Positions 1 to 10,276 of a stretch of 32,356 bases of DNA are shown piece after piece. The notes under the pieces are model-generated. The model was not told where the DNA came from, made no database searches, and saw only the letters and a program-made list of their open reading frames with translations. Every line of letters begins with the position of its first letter. The first letter of the stretch is position 1. Source of the stretch: Desulfurivibrio alkaliphilus (GTDB lineage Bacteria; Desulfobacterota; Desulfobulbia; Desulfobulbales; Desulfurivibrionaceae); NCBI GenBank assembly GCA_011048585.1, contig DSDS01000138.1:1-32356 (forward strand), read 5' to 3'. Made by a program: the position numbers and the translations under genes.

Positions 1-930
<930 letters not shown>

Positions 931-934
<4 letters not shown>

Positions 935-1410
935 GTGTATTCTGGGGCAATATCTTTCTGCCGCTGGTCTGGATGGCCCTGACCGGCCAGTTCACTTTTG
1001 CCAACTACCTGATCGGGTTCCTGATCACCTCCCTGGCCCTGTGGATGGTCCACAAGCCCGGCGAGGTCAATCTGCTGATCTACCTGGCGCGGCTGGGCCG
1101 CTGGCTGCGCTTTAGCCTCTTTTTCCTCAAGGAGCTGACCGTCGCCAGCCTGCGGGTGGTAAACGATATCCTCACCAAAGGCCATGGCATGCGCCCGGCG
1201 GTGATTGCCGTGCCGCTGGACCTGAAAAGCAATCTGGAAATCACCCTGCTGGCCAGCCTGGTTACCCTGACCCCGGGCAGCCTGTGCCTGGAGGTCTCGC
1301 CGGAGCGGGACGTGATGTTCATCCACGCCATGTATGTGGAGGATGTGGAGGAGTTTCGCCGGCAGATCAAGGAAAAGATGGAATATCAGGTGCGGGAGGT
1401 GCTGCGATGA
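931..1410 (+). CDS. mrpE: Mrp Na+/H+ antiporter subunit E
   Basis: A 159-aa membrane protein of the MrpE/MnhE family, needed for full activity of the Mrp antiporter complex in the inner membrane. The N-terminal third has hydrophobic segments (LPLVWMALTGQFTFANYLIGF and ITSLALWMV). The rest holds the family's characteristic LARLGRWLRFSLFFLKELTVASLRV helix and the soluble SLVTLTPGSLCLEV segment close to the end. The start ATG at 931 overlaps the mrpD stop by four bases, and AGGAGAAGG lies just upstream. Its own stop overlaps the next start as ATGA, so translation of D, E and G is probably coupled. Confidence 0.9.
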
Positions 1411-1733
1411 CCCTGGTCCAGCTGGCAATCTATCTCGCAGTGCTGCCGCTGCTGGCCCTGGGCATTCTGCGCATGCCCGATATCTACATGCGGATGTCCT
1501 GCAATGCCAAAGCGGTGACCATCGGCCTGGGCCAGCTGCTCCTGGCCCTGGCCCTCCACTTCGGCGAGATCGGGGTCACCGCCCGAGCCCTGGCCACCAT
1601 CGGCTTTGTGGTGCTGACCATCCCGGTGGCCTCCCACCTGCTGGGGCGCGCCTCCTACCTGAGCGGTCAACCCCTCTGGCAACAAACCAGCCGCGACGAA
1701 TGGGGGGGCGACGAAGCAGCCCCCCGCAAGTAA
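1407..1733 (+). CDS. mrpG: Mrp Na+/H+ antiporter subunit G
   Basis: A 108-aa protein with three hydrophobic segments, of the MrpG/MnhG family. The signature is the loop LRMPDIYMRMSCNAKAVTIGLG after the first helix, equivalent to the family R-x-P-D-x-x-x-R-x-H-A-x-x-K-A, here with Ser-Cys-Asn in place of the usual His-Ala-x. The third helix ends TIPVASHLLGRASYLSG, also typical. The charged tail after residue 90 is probably cytoplasmic. The start overlaps the mrpE stop by four bases. MrpF, which normally sits between E and G, is not present here. A call as MrpF was considered, but the PD-x-Y-x-R loop and the C-terminal HLLGRA motif point to G. Confidence 0.82.
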   Translation: MTLVQLAIYLAVLPLLALGILRMPDIYMRMSCNAKAVTIGLGQLLLALALHFGEIGVTARALATIGFVVLTIPVASHLLGRASYLSGQPLWQQTSRDEWGGDEAAPRK

Positions 1734-1764
1734 GCGGCATTCTCCAACCCCAGGGAACTTATTA

Positions 1765-1935
1765 ATGAACCGTTTGCTGGCCCAAATCGTGCTGATCCTG
1801 ATGGCCATCGGCCTGGTCTACAGCATGTACGCCTTCGCCCAGGGCCGTTTCATCGAAGCCATTATGATCTATCCCCTGCTGATTGCCGGCTACCTCTTTT
1901 CCAGAGCCACCGGCAAAAATCGGGAGGATGACTGA
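1765..1935 (+). CDS. Small two-helix membrane protein at the end of the mrp operon
   Basis: A 56-aa ORF, not recognised as a known family. It starts MNRLLAQIVLILMAIG and has two hydrophobic stretches, residues about 4-22 and 30-46, separated by a short polar turn (FAQGRFIE) and followed by a charged tail ending in EDD. AGGGA lies eight to nine bases before the ATG, a fair ribosome binding site. It follows mrpG by 31 bases on the same strand and ends seven bases before the end of cooS. Position and size suggest an accessory peptide of the antiporter, but this is inference only. Confidence 0.55.
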   Translation: MNRLLAQIVLILMAIGLVYSMYAFAQGRFIEAIMIYPLLIAGYLFSRATGKNREDD

Positions 1936-1942
1936 CCCACTT

Positions 1943-3832
1943 TCAGCCGCTCAGTCCCAGGGCCAGACGCTTGCCGCTGATCCTGGCATCCAGCAGTTCG
2001 GCGGCCTTGAGCGGATCGGCCTCCACCACGAAACTGGCCCCCACCAGTCCCTCCAGGCCGTGCAGGGCCAGATCGGTCACGGTTTTCGACCCGAGGATAT
2101 TGGGGGGCAGGCCCAAGTGGGTGTAGATACCGCTGGCCACGGCGTAAAGCCCGATGGCAGCGGCCTTTTCCGAATACCATTCCGGCGAGGAAGCCCCCAC
2201 CGGCAGATCGGAGATATCCACTCCCAGTTCCCGGGCAATCAGGGCACAAAGATGAATAATCCGGGAGTTGTCAACACAACTGCCCATGTGCAGCACCGGC
2301 GGGATCCCAAGGGCAGCGCAAACCTCCTTAAGACCCGGGCCCGCCAGGGAAGCGGCCTCGGGCAACAGTAACCCGGCCTTACCGCAGGCGGTGGTGACGC
2401 AGCCGGTGACCAGCACCAAGATATCTTTTTCGATCAGGGCCCGAGCCAGCCCGAGGTTGCAGGAATCCTGCCGCAACTTGGGGTTGTTGCAGCCGACGAT
2501 GGCGACAAACCCCCGCACCTTGCCCGCCTTGACCGCCTCCAGCAGGGGGGTCAGGCTACCGCCCAAGGCGGCAAGCAGGGCCTCGTTGCTGAAACCGGTC
2601 ACCATCTCCAGGGAGGGGCCGGGAATCTCCACCCGCCGGGGGTCACGCCGGCTGAACTGGCCGATGGCGATCCTGACGATCTCCTTGGCCTGGGCCAGGG
2701 CGGTGGCCGGCTTGATGTCGAAATGGATCGCCCCGGTGAAGCGGGCCTTGTTGGCGGTGGTGATAAATTTGGTGTGATAGCAGGCGGCGGCCTGGACCAG
2801 ACTGGGCATGATGCACTGGTAGTCTACCACCACCGCCTCCACCGCCCCGGTGACGATGGCCAGCTCGGTCATCAGGTGGTTGCCGGCCATGGGAATGCCC
2901 CGGCGGGCCAGAATTTCGTTGCCGGTGCAGCAGAGACCCGCCACATTGATCCCTGCGGCCCTGGCGGCGGCGGCTTCGGCCAGCAGCTTCGGGTCGTTAG
3001 CTGCCTCGACAATCATCTCGCTGACCACCGGATTGTGGCCATGGACCAGGATATTGACCTGATCCTGGCGTAAAACCCCCAGATTGACTCGGGCCATTTT
3101 CGGAGTCGGGGTTCCGAAGATCACATCGGAGAGCTCGGTGCCGATCATCGACCCGGCCCAGCCGTCGGAAAGCGCGGTTCGGGCGGCATGGATCAGGGTG
3201 CTGGCCGCATCGTTGTCGCAACCCATATGGGTCCGGTGCATCATCTCGGCGATCTCCCGATCCACCCCCCGGGGCGTCATCCCCAGCCGGCGCCAGATCT
3301 CCTTGCGCTTTTCCGGCACCCGGCAGAGAAAGGCGACCTCGCGCTTGCGGGAACCGAAATCGCCATAAAGCAATTCCAGCAACTCCCGGCCGACCTCCAG
3401 CAGATCCCGGTCCTCTACTGCAATCCCCAGCTCGGCGGCGAGCCGCCGCATTTTGCCTTCATCGCTAATCCGATAATCGCTGGTTTCCCCGGTGACGATG
3501 GCCTCCAGCACCTCAACGAGATCCCGGCCATGGTCGGAGTGGCCGGCCGAGCCACCGGCAATGAAGCGCCCGAAGTTGCGGGCCACGATCACGTCGGCGT
3601 CGGCCCCACATACCCCCCGCACCATCTTGCTCCCCTCCTTGTCGCTCACCCTACAGGGACCCATCACGCAATTACGGCAGGTGGTGCCCAATTCGCAGAA
3701 TTTGCAGTGGGGGGTTTGGGTTTCCAGGCGATCCCAGGCGGTTTCAACTCCGTCCCGCTCCGCCTTGGCCAGCATTTTGCCGGCATCTTCCCAAATGGTT
3801 TTTTCTGCAATGGTCATTTTTTTCGGGGCCAT
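1943..3832 (-). CDS. cooS: Ni-dependent CO dehydrogenase catalytic subunit
   Basis: Anaerobic CO dehydrogenase, a homodimeric Ni-Fe-S enzyme that interconverts CO and CO2; 629 aa, a normal length. The C-cluster ligands all appear present: His266 in VHGHNP, Cys301/302 in GLCCTGNE, Cys340 in DYQC, Cys448 in GCNNPK, Cys478 in TGCVTT and Cys519 in GSCVDN, with the catalytic Lys556 in SEKAAAIG. The B-cluster cysteines are C52, C55, C60 and C75. The D-cluster motif is C43-x2-C46 and the usual second cysteine is Thr51, as in the Desulfovibrio vulgaris enzyme whose D-cluster is [2Fe-2S]. AGGGAGGAA sits just before the ATG at 3832. No cooC, cooJ, cooT, cooF or acetyl-CoA synthase gene lies beside it. 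Confidence 0.95.
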   Translation of the reverse strand: MAPKKMTIAEKTIWEDAGKMLAKAERDGVETAWDRLETQTPHCKFCELGTTCRNCVMGPCRVSDKEGSKMVRGVCGADADVIVARNFGRFIAGGSAGHSDHGRDLVEVLEAIVTGETSDYRISDEGKMRRLAAELGIAVEDRDLLEVGRELLELLYGDFGSRKREVAFLCRVPEKRKEIWRRLGMTPRGVDREIAEMMHRTHMGCDNDAASTLIHAARTALSDGWAGSMIGTELSDVIFGTPTPKMARVNLGVLRQDQVNILVHGHNPVVSEMIVEAANDPKLLAEAAAARAAGINVAGLCCTGNEILARRGIPMAGNHLMTELAIVTGAVEAVVVDYQCIMPSLVQAAACYHTKFITTANKARFTGAIHFDIKPATALAQAKEIVRIAIGQFSRRDPRRVEIPGPSLEMVTGFSNEALLAALGGSLTPLLEAVKAGKVRGFVAIVGCNNPKLRQDSCNLGLARALIEKDILVLVTGCVTTACGKAGLLLPEAASLAGPGLKEVCAALGIPPVLHMGSCVDNSRIIHLCALIARELGVDISDLPVGASSPEWYSEKAAAIGLYAVASGIYTHLGLPPNILGSKTVTDLALHGLEGLVGASFVVEADPLKAAELLDARISGKRLALGLSG

Positions 3833-3932
3833 GGATTCCTCCCTTGCTTGACTTTTTTGCCGGCGATTGACCCAGCCATTCTACCCGCCCAAGCCGACAA
3901 TATCACATCTTAATCCCTCAACGCTTTTACAG

Positions 3933-3961
3933 TTTACGACCGGCCGGCTTTCGGGTATATA
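3933..3961 (+). promoter_or_regulatory. Candidate sigma70-type promoter for ilvC
   Basis: TTTACG at 3933-3938 and TATATA at 3956-3961 are spaced by 17 bases, each matching four of six consensus positions. It would give an untranslated leader of about 80 bases before ilvC. No attenuator or leader peptide was recognised in that leader. The call rests only on the sequence match. Confidence 0.35.
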
Positions 3962-4032
3962 ACACGATTCGTCCTTTTTCCCGGATTACCAGCCGAGCAA
4001 ATTTAATTGCCATGCGCGCATAAGCCAAATAG

Positions 4033-5520
<1,488 letters not shown>

Positions 5521-5550
5521 GCCTTTTGCGGGCGCAAGCCTGGAAATTCA

Positions 5551-5597
5551 AACGCAAATCGCCCGTCACGATTGAACTTTGACGGGCGATTTGCGTT
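5551..5597. terminator. Bidirectional terminator between ilvC and the response regulator gene
   Basis: A perfect 18-bp inverted repeat: left arm 5551-5568, right arm 5580-5597, with an 11-base loop. It lies between convergent genes, 30 bases after the ilvC stop, and its right arm overlaps the stop codon of the opposing gene at 5596-5598. There is no long T tract, so it may act as a strong stem or RNA 3' end protector rather than a classical intrinsic terminator. Confidence 0.7.
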
Positions 5598-6165
5598 ATT
5601 CCAGCTCTTTTTTGGCGACTTCGAAACAGGTCGGGCAGTAGGAGTGGCTGGGCCGAATACCCGCCTTGCGGGAGAGGTACTGCTCCATGCTCAGCCAGGG
5701 GCCGCTGCCCGGCTCCCGCCCCTCGTCGTCGCGGATCTTGCCACAGACCGCGCAGACCGGCAGGATATCCTCGTAAAGTTTGATCCGTTTCTTTAAAGCT
5801 CGTCTTTCCAGGCAGATATTGACCCGCACCTGCAACTCTTCAAAACGATAGGGTTTGAGCAGGTAATCGTCGGCTCCCAGACGAATCGCCTCGATGGCCG
5901 ACGGCAGAGCGCCGTAACCGGTGAGAATAATCACCCCGATATCAGGCTCCTCCTCCCGCAGGCGGCGCAGAAGTTCCAGTCCATCCATCCCCTCCATCAA
6001 CAGGTCGGTTATCACCAGCCCGAAAGAACCGGGAGAAAATAGCCGCAGGGCCTCGTCCCCGCTGGCCGCCGTCTCCACCTGGTAACCCGCCTCGGTGAGA
6101 TCCAGGGCCAGGCTGGCCCGAATCAGATCTTCATCGTCAACCAGCATGATTTTCTGCTTTTTCAT
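5596..6165 (-). CDS. Response regulator: receiver domain plus Cys-rich C-terminal domain
   Basis: A 189-aa protein. Residues 4-120 form a receiver domain with the acidic pair in VDDED, phospho-acceptor Asp54 in VITDLLMEG, Thr82 in ILTGYG and Lys104 in LLKP. There is no DNA-binding output domain. The C-terminal 60 residues contain CAVCGKIRDDEG, then W..MEQYLS and SHSYCPTC, a CxxC...CPxC arrangement found at the end of many deltaproteobacterial regulators and sensors; metal binding is possible but not shown. A longer start is open upstream, but the ATG at 6165 overlaps the kinase stop (ATGA) and has AGGAGCGGG before it, so it was preferred. It is the likely partner of the kinase just upstream. 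Confidence 0.88.
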   Translation of the reverse strand: MKKQKIMLVDDEDLIRASLALDLTEAGYQVETAASGDEALRLFSPGSFGLVITDLLMEGMDGLELLRRLREEEPDIGVIILTGYGALPSAIEAIRLGADDYLLKPYRFEELQVRVNICLERRALKKRIKLYEDILPVCAVCGKIRDDEGREPGSGPWLSMEQYLSRKAGIRPSHSYCPTCFEVAKKELE

Positions 6166-7856
6166 CTTTTGTCCCGCTCCTCCGTAAGCGGCAGCCAAAC
6201 CGTGAAAGAGGTTCCCCTGCCCGGCTCACTCTCCACCTCGATGCGGCCACTGTGGCGCTGAATGATGCCGTAGCTGACCGACAAGCCCAGGCCGGTACAT
6301 TTAACCGCCGGCTTGGTGGAGAAAAAGGGCTCATAGATATGGGCCAGGTCGTCAGCGGCGATCCCGCTGCCGGTATCGCTGATCCGCACCATCACCTCGC
6401 CGTCGACCAAACCAGTGCTGATCTGGATCTCGCCCCCCTCGGGGCCGATCGCCTCCCGGGCATTGGTCAACAGGTTGAGAAAAACCTGCTTTAGCTGATC
6501 GGGCACCGCCTTGACCCAGGGCAGATCGGGGTAAAAATCCCTCCGCACCTCGATCCTGGCGTTCTGCATATCTTTTTTGCAGAGCAACAGAATATCTTCC
6601 AGGGCAACATGGAGGTCCAGCAGGGTGGTCTTGGCCGAAGTGGGCCGGTTGAAGCTTTGCAGATCGTTGGTCAGCCGGGCCACCCGATCGCACTCACGCA
6701 CCGCCATGTCCACCAGTTTCCGATCGCCGCCGGCCAAGGGCAACCGCCGGCGCAGGCCATGCAGCACGTTACGGATGCCGCAGATCGGGTTATTGAACTC
6801 ATGGGCTATGGAGGCGGCCAGCTTACCCACCGCGCTCAGTTTTTCCGAGTGGAGCAGTTGCCGGTAAAGTTTTTCCACCTCCGCCGTCCGTTCCGCCACC
6901 CGCCGCTCCAGAACATCGTGGGAAAGCTGGAGATCCTCTTCGATCTTCTTGCGCCGCTCCACCTCGGCCTGGAGTTCGCGGTTTCTCTGGGCCAGTTCCG
7001 CGGTCTGGCGGCTGATCTCCTGCTCCAGCTGCCACTGGTAGCGATTGCGAATATCCTCCACCCTTTTCCGCTCGGTAATATCCTGAACCACCAACCAGCA
7101 GGAACTGCCGTCGCCACCGGCCTGGGGCAACAGAGAAACCAGGACCTGGGCTTCTCCCAGGAAAAGGGAACTCTCCTCCCCTAAAATCAGCGGCTGCGGG
7201 CCGCCCGTATCCATCGCCGTGGCCAGCAGGGGCAGGGCCTCCCCTCGCAAGTACTGGAAAAAATCGTTGGAAAGCAGCTTCTCCTCGGCGACCCCGACCA
7301 TCGAGGTCACGGCCCGGTTGGCAAAGACAATCCGGCGCTCTTCCCGGTTCAGCTGCACCACCCCGTCGGTCATGTTCTGCAAAATAGCGTCGAAGTAGTG
7401 GCGAACGTTGAGCAACTCCCGGGTGATATCCCGCCGATGGAGCTCTTCCCGACCCAGAACCCGATCGCCAACCACCCCGGGCTGTTGGACAAACTTCACC
7501 AACACCTCGCGGATATTGCCCTTGAGCTGGGCAAAAGGTCCTTTGGCGATACAGGCATCGGCCCCCAGGGCGCGAAAATCTATATCCACGTCGGCAGCCA
7601 CCGCCGATAGCACAACCAACCGTACCCCCTGCAGATCGGGGATGGTCCTGATTACCCGGCAGAGCTTATCCCCGCTGATGTTGGGCATGATCAGGTCAAC
7701 GAAGATCACATCGGGCCGAAAACTCTCCAAGACCCGCATGGCATCCAGGCCGTCGGCGGCACTTTTGACCTCGTACCCCTCCTCGGCCAAAAAGTGGCAG
7801 ATCAACTTGACAATCACCGGGTTGTTGTCCACCACCAGGATCCGTTTAATCGCCAT
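6162..7856 (-). CDS. Hybrid sensor histidine kinase: receiver-PAS-coiled coil-HisKA-HATPase
   Basis: A 564-aa soluble kinase with no membrane segment. Residues 4-120 form an N-terminal receiver domain with Asp54 in VIFVDLIMP; its first acidic pair is Asp10-Asn11 rather than Asp-Asp. A PAS domain covers about 150-260 (FDAILQNMTDGVVQLN through VVQDITERKR). A charged coiled coil spans about 262-335, followed by the H-box with His352 in SIAHEFNNP. The ATPase domain carries the N box (FLNLLTNAREAI), G1 (DTGSGI) and G2 (GLGLSVSYGI). The ATG at 7856 was chosen because GGAGGGGAG precedes it and dgt stops two bases upstream; a longer in-frame start would overlap dgt. The N-terminal receiver suggests it takes phosphate from another kinase as well as sensing through PAS. 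The signal is unknown. Confidence 0.9.
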   Translation of the reverse strand: MAIKRILVVDNNPVIVKLICHFLAEEGYEVKSAADGLDAMRVLESFRPDVIFVDLIMPNISGDKLCRVIRTIPDLQGVRLVVLSAVAADVDIDFRALGADACIAKGPFAQLKGNIREVLVKFVQQPGVVGDRVLGREELHRRDITRELLNVRHYFDAILQNMTDGVVQLNREERRIVFANRAVTSMVGVAEEKLLSNDFFQYLRGEALPLLATAMDTGGPQPLILGEESSLFLGEAQVLVSLLPQAGGDGSSCWLVVQDITERKRVEDIRNRYQWQLEQEISRQTAELAQRNRELQAEVERRKKIEEDLQLSHDVLERRVAERTAEVEKLYRQLLHSEKLSAVGKLAASIAHEFNNPICGIRNVLHGLRRRLPLAGGDRKLVDMAVRECDRVARLTNDLQSFNRPTSAKTTLLDLHVALEDILLLCKKDMQNARIEVRRDFYPDLPWVKAVPDQLKQVFLNLLTNAREAIGPEGGEIQISTGLVDGEVMVRISDTGSGIAADDLAHIYEPFFSTKPAVKCTGLGLSVSYGIIQRHSGRIEVESEPGRGTSFTVWLPLTEERDKR

Positions 7857-7858
7857 GA

Positions 7859-9046
7859 TCACTCCCCTCCCCGCAGGGTTCGCCGCATCTCCGGGGTCCG
7901 GCAACCACAGATTCGGGCCTGATTGAGAAAATATTCATCGGTCATGCCGGCGATAAAATCACGAACCACCGCCGTCTCGCCGGCCTGTTCCCGGTAGTGG
8001 GGAGCCAGAAAGCGAAGATATTCGGTGAAGATGGGGGCCTCACTCCGCCGGGCGTGAAGGTCATCAAGAAAACGGCCGAACATGGTACGATAACAGGCGG
8101 CGATCAGGTCAAATCCCTGCTTGACCAAGGGGTTGAGGTAAATGGCCTGGTAATTGAACTCTTTTAGGCGCCCCAGGGCCTGACCCACCGGCGGGGAAAA
8201 ACCGATTTGGTCCTCCTTAATCCCGTTGGCGATCAGGTCAGTGACCAGTCGGTAAACAATGCTGCCGTTGCTGCGCCCCAGCAATTCGGTACACTCCCGG
8301 GGAATATCTTCCCGGCTGATCAACTGCAGCTCTATGGCGTCCTCGATATCCCGGCCGATATAGGCGATGGTATCGGCCAGCCGCACCACACAACCCTCCA
8401 GGGTCATGGGCAGCAGTTCCAGGCCGGGGTCGGCCAGCTTGGCGGCGAACTCCCGGTCGAAGGCGGCAAAATCCTTGTCCCGGTGAGGCTTGATAACCTG
8501 GTGATGGATCTCGCCGTCATGGCACATGATCCCGTCCAGTACCTGCAGGGTCAGGTTGAGACCCCGCCCCCCCTTTTCAATTTTTTCCAGAAAGATCACA
8601 CTCTGCAGATTGTGCTGAAAAGAGGGCAGCCCATGCTCCCGACAGAGTTGGTCCAACACCTTTTCCCCGTCGTGACCAAAAGGGGGGTGGCCCAGATCAT
8701 GCCCCAAGGCGATCGCTTCGATCAGATCCTCATTGAGCCCAAGAAAACGACCGATGGTGCGAGCAATCTTGGAGACCAGCTGCACATGTAGAACCCGGTG
8801 GGTGATATGGTCGTTGCGGACCATATAAAAAACCTGGGTCTTATCGATATAGCGGGTATAGGCCCGGGAGTGGAGTACCCGGTCGGTATCAACGGCGAAG
8901 GACTGCCGATGATCCCCCGGCTCCCCACCGCGCCGCCACGCACTCCGACTCAGGGTGGCCAAGGGGGAGAGGTGCCGGCTTTCCTTTTCGTCCAGGGCCT
9001 TTTTCAGGGCCAGCAGGACGGGATCAACGGAGCAGGAGGTGTTCAT
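7859..9046 (-). CDS. dgt: HD-domain dNTP triphosphohydrolase (Dgt-like)
   Basis: Hydrolyses dNTPs to deoxynucleoside and triphosphate; the family helps control dNTP pools. The protein is 395 aa. HD-domain metal ligands are visible as His87 in RVLHVQLVSKIAR, His116-Asp117 in LGHDLGHPPFGHDGE, and Asp225 in VRLADTIAYIGRDIEDA. RSFAVDTDRVLHSRAYTRYIDKTQVF-type residues near the N-terminus (about 49-74) are the usual substrate-site strand. The length fits dGTPase-like type 2 proteins rather than the 500-aa E. coli Dgt, so substrate preference is open. It is the first gene of a run with the kinase and response regulator, separated by two bases. The ribosome binding site is weak. Confidence 0.85.
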   Translation of the reverse strand: MNTSCSVDPVLLALKKALDEKESRHLSPLATLSRSAWRRGGEPGDHRQSFAVDTDRVLHSRAYTRYIDKTQVFYMVRNDHITHRVLHVQLVSKIARTIGRFLGLNEDLIEAIALGHDLGHPPFGHDGEKVLDQLCREHGLPSFQHNLQSVIFLEKIEKGGRGLNLTLQVLDGIMCHDGEIHHQVIKPHRDKDFAAFDREFAAKLADPGLELLPMTLEGCVVRLADTIAYIGRDIEDAIELQLISREDIPRECTELLGRSNGSIVYRLVTDLIANGIKEDQIGFSPPVGQALGRLKEFNYQAIYLNPLVKQGFDLIAACYRTMFGRFLDDLHARRSEAPIFTEYLRFLAPHYREQAGETAVVRDFIAGMTDEYFLNQARICGCRTPEMRRTLRGGE

Positions 9047-9223
9047 GAATCACCGCTAATTGTTTTCAGCCATTTTTTTGCCAAAAGCCGGAGCAGGGAA
9101 CCGCAAGTAACCGCGAAACCACGAAGCTAATCATGCCCGGTTCAGGGCCGACTTGCAAGCCCATTGTAGGATCGGACCCGACCGGGGTCCCCCGAAATAT
9201 TCCTTCAATAAGTCTCGACCGTC

Positions 9224-9251
9224 TTGACAGCCCTGGCTTAAAACGTATACA
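9224..9251 (+). promoter_or_regulatory. Strong sigma70-type promoter for the acuC-acuB-acd operon
   Basis: TTGACA at 9224-9229 and TATACA at 9246-9251 are spaced by 16 bases. The predicted transcription start, about seven bases after the -10, falls at 9258-9259, right at the ATG at 9260. There is therefore almost no room for a leader or ribosome binding site. Confidence 0.6.
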
Positions 9252-9259
9252 CCGTAGAC

Positions 9260-10276
9260 ATGCCCCGCTTAAGCCAGCCACTCCTGGTTATCCAGGATCA
9301 GCATTTCCTCCAGCACGACACCGGCCCGGATCATCCGGAGGGTTCCTGGCGTTTAACCGCCATCGCCCAGCGCCTGCGGACCGGTTTGTTGGCCGACCGT
9401 GTCGCCATCTTTCCCTCCCGGTCGGCCCGGCGTCAGGAACTGACGGCGATCCACGATGAAAACTATCTGCTCCGTTTCGAGGAGGCGGCCCTGACCGGCC
9501 GCAGCTATCTCGACCATCCCGACAACCAGATCTGTTATGATAGTTACCAGGCCGCCCTGCTGGCCGCCGGCGCCGGACCGGCCGCCATCGATCTACTGGA
9601 GGCGCGCCAAGGTTGCGCCGCTTTCGCGGCGGTGCGCCCCCCCGGCCACCATGCCGAAAGGGCGATGGCTTTGGGTTTCTGTTTTTTCAACAACGCGGCG
9701 GTGGCGGCCCGCTACTGGCAAAACCGTTACCAGCGCCGCCGGCTGATGATCATCGACTGGGATGCCCACCACGGCAACGGAATCCAGGCCGCCTTCGAAG
9801 AGGATCCGGAGGTATTTTATCTCAGCATCCATGAACACCCGACCTGGAGCTTTCCCGGGACCGGCTGGGGCGAGGAGCGGGGCAGTGGGTCCGGGCGGGG
9901 GACCACGCTCAACCTGCCCCTGCCACCGGGGTCTGATGACGCGGCGGTATTGCGCCTGGTCAGCGAAAAGGTGGAGCCGGCCCTGGCCCAATTCCAGCCC
10001 CAGGCCCTGATCATCGGCGCCGGCTTTGACGGCCACCGAGACGATGATATGTCCGGACTGGCGTACAGCAGCCAGCTCTATGGGCGACTGGGTCGGTTGG
10101 CCGCCTCCTGGGCCGGCCGCTACTGCCCCGGCCGGCTGCTTACCCTGCTGGAAGGGGGATACCGGCCCGATATTCTGCCCTTGACGGTTGAAAACTACCT
10201 TGCGGGCCTGCTCGCCGAACAGCCGCCGACAACCGACAGCCAAACCGATTCGAACCAGCAAAGGGAAATGCCATGA
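9260..10276 (+). CDS. Histone-deacetylase family protein, AcuC-like
   Basis: Zinc-dependent lysine (or acetylpolyamine) deacetylase fold, 338 aa. Conserved elements: HDTGPDHPEG near the N-terminus, His130-His131 in RPPGHH, zinc ligands Asp168 and His170 in DWDAHHGNG, third ligand Asp257 in GAGFDGHRDD, and Tyr301 in LEGGY. In Bacillus, AcuC removes acetyl groups from acetyl-CoA synthetase lysines. Here the gene overlaps the AcuB-like gene by four bases and sits ahead of an acyl-CoA synthetase and a GNAT-bearing CoA-transferase, which favours a protein-deacetylase role; acetylpolyamine or acetoin-linked roles cannot be excluded. Only the ATG at 9260 is compatible with the conserved N-terminus, and no ribosome binding site precedes it. 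The last 20 residues (Gln/Thr/Ser-rich) are not conserved in type. Confidence 0.88.
   Translation: MPRLSQPLLVIQDQHFLQHDTGPDHPEGSWRLTAIAQRLRTGLLADRVAIFPSRSARRQELTAIHDENYLLRFEEAALTGRSYLDHPDNQICYDSYQAALLAAGAGPAAIDLLEARQGCAAFAAVRPPGHHAERAMALGFCFFNNAAVAARYWQNRYQRRRLMIIDWDAHHGNGIQAAFEEDPEVFYLSIHEHPTWSFPGTGWGEERGSGSGRGTTLNLPLPPGSDDAAVLRLVSEKVEPALAQFQPQALIIGAGFDGHRDDDMSGLAYSSQLYGRLGRLAASWAGRYCPGRLLTLLEGGYRPDILPLTVENYLAGLLAEQPPTTDSQTDSNQQREMP

Noticed and set aside
1407-1733. mrpF instead of mrpG
   Set aside because: The RMPDIYMRM...KA loop and the ASHLLGRASY end are MrpG features; the MrpF pattern was not found.
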